Shown here piece by piece: positions 6,396 to 11,981 of a DNA stretch of 11,981 bases (its first letter is position 1; each line of letters begins with the position of its first letter). Both the position numbers and the translations under genes were made by a program. Location of the stretch: positions 1 to 11,981 of the forward strand of contig WAQM01000139.1 in the NCBI GenBank assembly GCA_015520245.1, written 5' to 3'. This stretch comes from Pyrodictiaceae archaeon (GTDB lineage: Archaea; Thermoproteota; Thermoprotei_A; Sulfolobales; Pyrodictiaceae). Under the pieces are notes generated by a model. That model worked only from the letters and a program-made list of their open reading frames with translations. It did no database searches and was not told where the DNA came from.

Positions 6396-7687
6396 GGGCG
6401 ACCATCCAGCTCGACCCGCTAAGGGGGTTCAGGGACGTACTGCCGCCCGAGTCGACGAGACTCCTAGCCCTCATGAGGTTGTTCAGCGACGTGGTCGAGT
6501 CGCGCGGTTACCAGCCCGTGATCCCGCCGACTCTTGAGAGATTCGAGCTGTTTGCGCTGAAGTCGGGCGAGGAGATCAGGAATAGCATGTTCACATTCCG
6601 TGATAAGAGTGGCCGTGAAGTGGCGCTGAGGCCCGAGGTTACGGCAAGCATCGCCAGGATCTACCTGCGCCACCTCCGCGCCAGGCCGAAGCCCCTAAGG
6701 CTCTACTACATCGCCAACTGCTTCCGCTACGAGAACCCCCAGCGGGCGCGGTACCGCGAGTTCTGGCAGGCTGGTGTCGAGCTGCTCGGCGCCTACAGCG
6801 TCGCCTCGGACTTCGAGGTGATAGCGCTGCTGGCCGACTACGTGGCCCGCGCTGGCCTCGCTAAGCAGGCCAGGGTCAAGATCGGTAGCACGCGGGTCTA
6901 CCGAGCGCTCTTCCGGGCCTACGGCATAAGCGAGGAAGTTCAAGACCATATACTGCACCTGATGGACAAGAAGATGTATGAGCGTGCCCTCGAGGTGGTC
7001 AGGAGCAGCGCAAGGAACGCCGACGAGCTTGTGAGGACGCTCACCAGCTTGTGGGACAACCCGGGCAACGTTAGCCAAGCGATGGAGGTCCTGGAGGGGG
7101 TGCCCCAGGCCAGGGCGGCCGTGGAGGAGCTCCTAGCGCTAGACAAGCTGATACGCGAGTACGGGCTGCCGCTGAGCTATTATTATGACTTGGCGTTCGC
7201 GCGCGGCCTGGCTTACTACACGGGCGTGATCTTCGAGGTCGAGGTAGAGGGGTTCGGATTCAGCATCGCGGGCGGGGGGAGGTATGACGGGCTGGTGGAG
7301 CTCTACGGCGGCGAGAGCCTGCCGGGCACCGGGTTCGCGGTGGGCCTGGATCGGCTGCTCTACGTGATGAACTCGCTGGGGGTGGAGCCGAGCTACGTGA
7401 AGCCACGGAGAAGGGTAGCCATAGTCGCGCTAAGCGAGGACCTCGTAGGCTACGCGGCTAAGGTACAGAGGCTGTTAACCGAGAGGGTCGGCGGCGTAAG
7501 CGCTGCGCTGTTCTACGGCGAGAAGCTCAGCAAGTTGATACCCCGCTTACTCGACGAGGGCTACGAATACCTGGTTGTCGTGGGGCCCCGCGAGGCGGCC
7601 GAGGGCAAGGTGACGGTCAAGGACTTAAGGCGCAAGGTCCAGGAGACGCTGGAGCTAGACGAACTCCCCGGCCATGTTGAAGGTTAA
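6392..7687 (+). CDS. hisS: Histidyl-tRNA synthetase
   Basis: A class II aminoacyl-tRNA synthetase that charges tRNA(His) (431 residues). The N-terminus RGFRDVLPPES is the typical entry to motif 1. Motif 2 is FRYENPQRARYREFWQ (111-126), the histidine-specific signature is ARGLAYYTG (270-278), and motif 3 is GTGFAVGLDRL (312-322). A C-terminal anticodon-binding domain runs from about 340 (RRRVAIVALSEDL) to the end. The frame stays open upstream to an ATG at 6302, but those residues lie inside endA and are unlike HisRS. GTG 6392 gives the normal N-terminus and overlaps the endA stop as GTGA. The upstream ribosome binding site is weak, consistent with translational coupling to endA. tmcA starts 11 bp after the stop. 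Length and motifs are complete, with nothing missing. Confidence 0.96.
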   Translation: MRATIQLDPLRGFRDVLPPESTRLLALMRLFSDVVESRGYQPVIPPTLERFELFALKSGEEIRNSMFTFRDKSGREVALRPEVTASIARIYLRHLRARPKPLRLYYIANCFRYENPQRARYREFWQAGVELLGAYSVASDFEVIALLADYVARAGLAKQARVKIGSTRVYRALFRAYGISEEVQDHILHLMDKKMYERALEVVRSSARNADELVRTLTSLWDNPGNVSQAMEVLEGVPQARAAVEELLALDKLIREYGLPLSYYYDLAFARGLAYYTGVIFEVEVEGFGFSIAGGGRYDGLVELYGGESLPGTGFAVGLDRLLYVMNSLGVEPSYVKPRRRVAIVALSEDLVGYAAKVQRLLTERVGGVSAALFYGEKLSKLIPRLLDEGYEYLVVVGPREAAEGKVTVKDLRRKVQETLELDELPGHVEG

Positions 7688-7694
7688 AAGGGGG
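7684..7694 (+). promoter_or_regulatory. TTAAAAGGGGG: ribosome binding site and possible TATA-like element before tmcA
   Basis: The stretch overlaps the hisS stop TAA. GGGGG at 7690-7694 lies four bases before GTG 7699 and could act as a ribosome binding site for that start. TTAAAAG could instead be a weak TATA element giving transcripts from about 7712, which would exclude GTG 7699 and favour the GTG at 7777. Confidence 0.35.
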
Positions 7695-7698
7695 CTAG

Positions 7699-10338
7699 GT
7701 GACTCCTAACCTGCACAACGCGCAGGACATTACGTGGTGGGGCGCCCCGCCGCCTGGCGGGGACGGTGGAGCCACCGTGGAGGCCCGCAGCGAGGCTCAA
7801 GAGCGCTTACCCCGTGAGGAGATCGAGCGTATAGCGCAGCGAGTCGCCGAGAACCTTAATGACTACATACCGTCATCCTTCGTGAGGCTGCTGAGGAAGC
7901 TCGGCAAGGCCTTAGAGCGGGCGATGGAGGCTAGGCATCGGAGGCTACTGGTCATCAGCGGCGACGACCCGGTCGTCATGGGGGCGCTTGCCGGCAGGGC
8001 GCTCCTGTACTTCGAGCGCGTTTACCGTCGGGTGAAGGGTAAGGAGGCCCTGCCGGTCCTCTACATGTTCCACGACGAGTTCGATGACGCACGGATACGC
8101 AAGGAGGTTGTCAAGAGGGTCGTACGCTCGAGGTCGGCGCTCATAGAGCTGACGATCGCTAGGTACGAGGAGAGCGATCGCTTCCTAGGCACGACCTTTA
8201 GGGGCCTAGTGCTCGACCTCTATAACGACCTCAAGCCGAACGATGTGGGTAGGCTCGTGGAGATCGTGGAGGGCGGGGGCCTCATCATACTGTTGGTGCC
8301 GCCGTGGAGCAAGTGGGACAGGTGGATGACGATATTCAAGGAGAACTTGGTCATACCGGGCTACAAGGAGCCTCGGCACATATTCATCTCGTGGTTCAAG
8401 AGGAAGCTGCTCGAGCACAAGGGCATATTCATTTACGATGCTGTGGAGGGTGAAACGATCAAGGCAGAAGATTACGTGGCGCGCAAGTACGTCAAGCGTG
8501 AGATCAAGCTGCCCGATAAGACCAGGTTCCCGAAGGAGCTATACAAGCTCGCGCTAACCCAGGATCAAGTCAACGTGATAAAGGAGCTCGAGGGGTTGCT
8601 GGATAAGCCCAAGAGAGGCAGACGCAAGGTGTACGTGATCACGGCTGACCGTGGTCGCGGTAAGTCGTGCGCGGTCGGCATAGCGGTCGCGGGCCTGATA
8701 GACGCCCTCAGGCGTGAAAAGCCGCGCGTACGCGTGCTAGTCACCGCGCCGAGTCCCACCAGCGTGCAGGCCTTCTTCGACCTGCTCATGAAGGCCCTCG
8801 ACGCGCTCGAGATAGACTACGAGACGAGGAAGCGCGGCGGGAACGTGATAGAGGTGTACGGCGGCAGGTTCAGCGTCGAGTACTGGGACCCCATCGACAT
8901 ACCCAAGCTGAAGGCCGACATCGTGGTCGTCGACGAGGCGGCGGGGATACACGTACCCCAGCTGCACCGCATATGGAGGGCGCACAAGAGGCTGGTCTTC
9001 GCGACAACCATACATGGCTACGAGGGCGCGGGCCGGGGGTTCTCGGTACGCTTCCTCTCTGCGGTCAAGAAGGACCCCAAGACCGAGCTCCACATGATAG
9101 AGATGCATGAGCCTATACGCTACGCCAGGGACGATCCGATCGAGAGATGGCTCTTCGACGCTCTGCTGCTCGACGCTGAGCCCGCCGAGCTCGACGAGGA
9201 GGACATAAAGGCAATCGAGGAAGGCAGGCTAGAGTACCTCAAGCTCGACCCTGAGTGGCTATTCAGCCCCGAGGGCGAGCAGACGCTCCGCCAGCTCTTC
9301 GGCATTTACGTGCTGGCACACTACCGCAATGAGCCCGACGACCTGGGGATACTAGCCGACGCCCCCCACCACATCATAAGAGCGCTACGCGTCCCCTCGG
9401 GGAAGATAGTCTGCGCGGCCCAGATAGCCATCGAGGGCGGCCTTGACGAGGAGGCCACAGAGGAGCTGCTGCGCGGCGGTAAGACCCCAGGCAACATCAT
9501 ACCCGACCGCCTGCTCAAGCACGTCAGGGTGAGGGAGCTAGGCAAGATGAAAGGGTGGAGGATCGTGCGCATAGCGACGCACCCGGAGGTGCAGGGGAAG
9601 GGCATAGGCTCCCGGATGCTCGAGGAGGTGTACAAGGAGGCGTCTGAGAAGGGCTACGACTGGGTGGGCAGCGGATTCGGGGTCAACGAGCAGCTGCTCA
9701 ACTTCTGGCTCAAGAACGGCTTCCTGCCCGTCCACATGTCGCCCGACCGCAACCCAGTGAGCGGCGAGTACACGGTGCTGGTGGTGAAGCCTATCAGCGA
9801 GACTATGAAGCGGATAGTGTCACTGGCCCATAGGGAGTTCAGGAGGAAGCTCATTGAGAGCCTCCATGACACGTACAGCGACCTCGAGACCGAGGTCGCG
9901 CTCATGATACTCAGAGCGGACGAGCCCATATTCGAGGACTACAGACCGGCGCTGACGCCGATCCAGGTCGACAGGTTATGGATCTACGCCTACGGGCCCA
10001 TGACTTACGAGGCAGTGTGCGACATCTTCCACGAAATAGCTAGAGCCTACTGGTACATGTACCCCAAGACCAAGGGATTCAACTTGTCCAAAAAGGAGGA
10101 GTACGCCATAGTGGCCCGGGTGCTTCAGGCTAAGAGTTGGGAGGCGGTCGCCGAGGAGATGAAAATGAGGCCGCACGCGGTGATGGTGTTGATGAAGGAC
10201 GTGGCGAGGAAGTTCCTTAAGCACTTCTACGGGATGGACGAGAACAGCCCGGTGGGGGTCTCAGTCGAGCAGGCGGATAGTTACGCGAGGAGCGTACTAG
10301 CCCTGCTCACGGGCCAGCACGATAGGCATAAGGACTAG
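7699..10338 (+). CDS. tmcA: tRNA(Met) cytidine acetyltransferase (TmcA/NAT10 family)
   Basis: Makes N4-acetylcytidine in RNA (elongator tRNA(Met) in bacteria; tRNA and probably rRNA in archaea) using acetyl-CoA and ATP. It has 879 residues from GTG 7699. Domain order matches the family. An N-terminal domain contains GDDPVVMG (about 92-99) and GTTFRGLVLDLYNDLKPND (about 162-180). The RecD-like ATPase has Walker A TADRGRGKS (315-323) and VVVDEAAG (409-416), followed by TTIHGYEGAGRGF. The GNAT domain has RIATHPEVQGKGIGS (624-638), where QGKGIG forms the acetyl-CoA pyrophosphate loop, and ends near VVKPIS. A C-terminal tRNA-binding domain follows to the end. The first 26 residues, rich in Gly and Pro, have no family look and are encoded by two tandem hairpins. 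GTG 7777, with GGTGGA six bases upstream, is a credible alternative start (853 residues). It follows hisS by 11 bp, and its stop shares CTAG with opposing mptG. Confidence 0.95.
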   Translation: MTPNLHNAQDITWWGAPPPGGDGGATVEARSEAQERLPREEIERIAQRVAENLNDYIPSSFVRLLRKLGKALERAMEARHRRLLVISGDDPVVMGALAGRALLYFERVYRRVKGKEALPVLYMFHDEFDDARIRKEVVKRVVRSRSALIELTIARYEESDRFLGTTFRGLVLDLYNDLKPNDVGRLVEIVEGGGLIILLVPPWSKWDRWMTIFKENLVIPGYKEPRHIFISWFKRKLLEHKGIFIYDAVEGETIKAEDYVARKYVKREIKLPDKTRFPKELYKLALTQDQVNVIKELEGLLDKPKRGRRKVYVITADRGRGKSCAVGIAVAGLIDALRREKPRVRVLVTAPSPTSVQAFFDLLMKALDALEIDYETRKRGGNVIEVYGGRFSVEYWDPIDIPKLKADIVVVDEAAGIHVPQLHRIWRAHKRLVFATTIHGYEGAGRGFSVRFLSAVKKDPKTELHMIEMHEPIRYARDDPIERWLFDALLLDAEPAELDEEDIKAIEEGRLEYLKLDPEWLFSPEGEQTLRQLFGIYVLAHYRNEPDDLGILADAPHHIIRALRVPSGKIVCAAQIAIEGGLDEEATEELLRGGKTPGNIIPDRLLKHVRVRELGKMKGWRIVRIATHPEVQGKGIGSRMLEEVYKEASEKGYDWVGSGFGVNEQLLNFWLKNGFLPVHMSPDRNPVSGEYTVLVVKPISETMKRIVSLAHREFRRKLIESLHDTYSDLETEVALMILRADEPIFEDYRPALTPIQVDRLWIYAYGPMTYEAVCDIFHEIARAYWYMYPKTKGFNLSKKEEYAIVARVLQAKSWEAVAEEMKMRPHAVMVLMKDVARKFLKHFYGMDENSPVGVSVEQADSYARSVLALLTGQHDRHKD
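7745..7778 (+). repeat. Two tandem perfect stem-loops at the tmcA 5' end
   Basis: The first inverted repeat is CCCCGCC (7745-7751), loop GCCT, GGCGGGG (7756-7762). The second follows with no gap: ACGGTGG (7763-7769), spacer AG, CCACCGT (7772-7778). Both arms are perfect at seven bases, though the two-base spacer means the innermost pair of the second cannot close. The second structure pairs a possible ribosome binding site (GGTGG) with bases adjoining and including the first two bases of GTG 7777. It could hide that start if that is the real one. Confidence 0.5.
10335..10338. other. Shared palindromic CTAG: overlapping stop codons of tmcA and mptG
   Basis: tmcA ends with TAG at 10336-10338 and mptG ends with TAG read from 10337 to 10335, the two strands of one CTAG. 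This repeats the arrangement at 4730-4733, so both convergent gene pairs in the window end this way, with no intergenic terminator. Confidence 0.95.
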
Positions 10339-11339
10339 CCGTCCAAGGCCACGATGCGGGCGCCGCGGTTACGAGGTCTGCCTACCGCCACGAACGCGAG
10401 CTCGACGCCCTCCCTCTCGGCGAGGCTGGGTAGGAGCCTGGCGGCCCTCCTGGCCGCCTCGACGCCCTCGTAGAAGCCGTAAACGAGAGGCCCCCAGCTG
10501 CTCTGACCGATGCCACGCGCGCCCAGCTCCTTGAGCAGACCCGCCACGAGCTCGGACTCCGGGCAGCAGAAGATACCGCCCTGCGCTCCGGCGAAGTACG
10601 CGCCCGTGAGCAGCTGGACCCTCTCGAGCGCTGAGGTGAACCCTAGGAAGTCCCGGTCAATTATTGAAGGCAGCATGACGCGGAACACCGTGTACAACAG
10701 CTCGGCCCTCTGCTCGGGGCTGAGCCCGCCCGCTTTACGGAAAAGTGCTGGCTCCTCATGCTCGGCGACCCTCCACTCCACCTTTGGGACGGCGAGTAGG
10801 GGGACCCAATCGCGGGGGAAGCGCAGCCTCAACAGCGGCTTGACCACGTAGCCGCTGGGTCTCAAAGGGGGCAACCCAGCGTCAACTATGAAGCCGCCGC
10901 GAGCGAAGGCTGTCAGCCCTATGCCCGAGACGGCGCCCCTCCCCAAAGCCTTGGCGACCTCCTCCAGGTCTATGCTGCGGGACGCCAGTTTCGCCGCGGC
11001 CACGTAGATAGCGAGCGCCAGCTGGGTCGTGGAGCCCAGCCCCACGTGCTGGGGGATGCACTTGCGTATGGTTATGCTCAGCTCGAAGCCTGCGTCGACG
11101 AGGTCTAGCACCCGCCTTGCGAAGTGGAACGCCCGCTCGCTCTGGCATCCCTCCGCGCTGAGGCTCTTGGCGGGGCTCACGACTAGGTCGTACGTCGGGT
11201 AGTAGAGCGCCAGACCGAGCCCTCCGTAGAGGCGGTGCTTGTCGTCAAAGCCGTAGAAGCCGAGGTGTATCCGTGACCCCGTCACGACCCTTATCGCACG
11301 GGGCCCCTTGTCAGCCGAGAACCGATTCCTCATACTCAT
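10335..11339 (-). CDS. mptG: Beta-ribofuranosylaminobenzene 5'-phosphate synthase (GHMP family)
   Basis: Condenses PRPP with p-aminobenzoate or 4-hydroxybenzoate, with loss of CO2 and pyrophosphate, forming the C-glycoside that begins the aryl-ribitol arm of tetrahydromethanopterin-type C1 carriers. It has 334 residues. Visible marks are RIHLGFYGF (23-31) followed by LYGGLGLAL (37-45), the GHMP-type phosphate-binding loop HVGLGSTTQLALA (98-110), GRGAVSGIGLTAF (about 133-145) and the C-terminal GIGQSSWGPLVYGF. These fit MptG rather than a general GHMP kinase, which uses ATP rather than PRPP. The ATG at 11339 overlaps the mptE stop as ATGA. A GAGGG sits about 12 bases upstream, so translation is probably coupled. 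A second in-frame ATG lies two codons on. The neighbour mptE makes the pterin half of the same cofactor. The stop is on the CTAG shared with tmcA. Confidence 0.9.
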   Translation of the reverse strand: MSMRNRFSADKGPRAIRVVTGSRIHLGFYGFDDKHRLYGGLGLALYYPTYDLVVSPAKSLSAEGCQSERAFHFARRVLDLVDAGFELSITIRKCIPQHVGLGSTTQLALAIYVAAAKLASRSIDLEEVAKALGRGAVSGIGLTAFARGGFIVDAGLPPLRPSGYVVKPLLRLRFPRDWVPLLAVPKVEWRVAEHEEPALFRKAGGLSPEQRAELLYTVFRVMLPSIIDRDFLGFTSALERVQLLTGAYFAGAQGGIFCCPESELVAGLLKELGARGIGQSSWGPLVYGFYEGVEAARRAARLLPSLAEREGVELAFVAVGRPRNRGARIVALDG

Positions 11340-11981
11340 CGGCGCAATATTCCCTCATCATCTTCCGACCAACTGATCTCAATCCCCAGGGCGGACCCCA
11401 CCCGGAGTAGGAAGCTTACAAGCCTTGCCCCCCACAGAAGCTTGGCCCGCTTCTCTGGCCATGGCCTCACTGCGCCTCTGAGCCACGGCTTAGAGTACCT
11501 GCTCACGGGCATGCCGAAGCTCATGCCGTATAGAGTCACGCGCCTAGCCCTGCAGAACACGGCGGCAGCCACGGCTCTATCGCCGTCGGTGAAGCCTCCG
11601 AGCACGGTCACGAACTTAGTGGGTGAGGGAGGGAGCGCCTGCACAGTCCCATGGACCCTACCGAGCAGGGGCACGAGGTACCTTAGCTGCGCCACGTTAT
11701 CCCCGTGGCCGTGGACCACAACGAGGCTCCCAGCGCCGGCGGCCCGGAGGAGGGCCCCAAGCCGGCCGTCCAGGTCGGTGAAGACCACGTGGGGGGTGAG
11801 GCCGTACTCGAGCAGTAGCTCGGTCACCCCGTCGGCCGAGACTATGACCTCGCAGTCGCGCGCTGGAGCCGCCCTCTCGACGTCGACGCTGCCACCGTAG
11901 ACGCAGACGTGGCGCGCCTCTAACAAGGCGCACAGCTCGTCCAGGCTGACGAAGCTCCCTCTAACCCACGCGTCGTACAGG
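11336..11981 (-). CDS. mptE: 6-hydroxymethyl-7,8-dihydropterin pyrophosphokinase MptE-like (DUF115), partial at N-terminus
   Basis: Transfers pyrophosphate from ATP to 6-hydroxymethyl-7,8-dihydropterin, activating the pterin for joining to the product of MptG. The reading frame is open to the window edge, so the N-terminus is outside; 214 codons are visible. A TTG at 11926 is a possible start, but 18 upstream codons read as plausible protein, so I treat the gene as truncated. Family marks are SADGVTELLLEYGLTPHVVFTDLDG (about 11841-11767; SADG and TDLDG are the key parts) and VHGHGDN (about 11717-11697), shared by MptE and related DUF115 proteins. The glycine-rich segment before them reads VYGGSVDVE, where I would expect something close to G-x-G-P-S-L. 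The stop TGA overlaps the mptG start as ATGA, which with mptG's function supports the pterin role over other DUF115 activities. Confidence 0.82.
   Translation of the reverse strand, partial: LYDAWVRGSFVSLDELCALLEARHVCVYGGSVDVERAAPARDCEVIVSADGVTELLLEYGLTPHVVFTDLDGRLGALLRAAGAGSLVVVHGHGDNVAQLRYLVPLLGRVHGTVQALPPSPTKFVTVLGGFTDGDRAVAAAVFCRARRVTLYGMSFGMPVSRYSKPWLRGAVRPWPEKRAKLLWGARLVSFLLRVGSALGIEISWSEDDEGILRR

Noticed and set aside
11339..11365. AT-rich patch with AATATT just before mptG as an internal promoter
   Set aside because: It is in the coding end of mptE, any start from it would fall inside mptG, and the ATGA overlap already explains mptG translation.
1..11981. tRNA, rRNA, CRISPR repeats, insertion sequences or toxin-antitoxin genes
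   Set aside because: Read for cloverleaf elements, regular direct repeats, terminal inverted repeats and transposase motifs; none seen. Coding genes cover almost all of the window.

Overview
The window is a gene-dense, GC-rich piece of an archaeal chromosome, most likely from a hyperthermophilic crenarchaeote (Thermoproteota). The evidence is topoisomerase VI subunit B, a class III signal-peptide pilin, a catalytically dead splicing-endonuclease subunit, methanopterin-type pterin genes, many GTG/TTG starts preceded by GGTGG-type ribosome binding sites, and heavy use of AGG and ATA codons. I cannot place it below phylum with confidence. Eight of the nine genes are recognisable family members with their key motifs intact. 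The ninth, the small pilin, is recognised mainly by its N-terminus and context. I see no mobile element, CRISPR array, tRNA or rRNA, and no gene-free stretch over 300 bases.

Layout. (1) 1-1382, minus: top6B, cut off at its C-terminal end by the window edge. (2) 1383-1538: divergent intergenic region with the best promoter candidates. (3) 1539-4733, plus: a three-gene type IV pilus-like cassette of pilin, secretion ATPase and TadC/PilC-like membrane platform protein. (4) 4730-5836, minus: mtnA (methylthioribose-1-phosphate isomerase), converging on the platform gene. (5) 5874-10338, plus: a tRNA-maturation run of structural splicing-endonuclease subunit, histidyl-tRNA synthetase and tRNA(Met) cytidine acetyltransferase. 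(6) 10335-11981, minus: mptG and mptE (partial), two steps of tetrahydromethanopterin-type pterin synthesis.

How they fit together. The pilus cassette would assemble the secreted pilin: a class III peptidase encoded elsewhere trims it, the ATPase powers assembly and the platform protein anchors it. endA-beta, hisS and tmcA act on tRNA at successive stages (intron removal, aminoacylation, ac4C modification) and are packed with a GTGA overlap and an 11-nt gap. mptE and mptG are joined by an ATGA overlap and serve the C1 carrier pathway. Packing is extreme. Both convergent pairs in the window end on one shared palindromic CTAG, and the mtnA/endA divergent spacer is only 37 bp with a single TATA-like element.

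The points most worth a second look are the two shared CTAG stop signals, the tandem perfect hairpins between two possible tmcA starts, the T-run/TATA-like element inside the annotated 5' end of the ATPase gene, and the compact pilus cassette. No wholly new system is evident.
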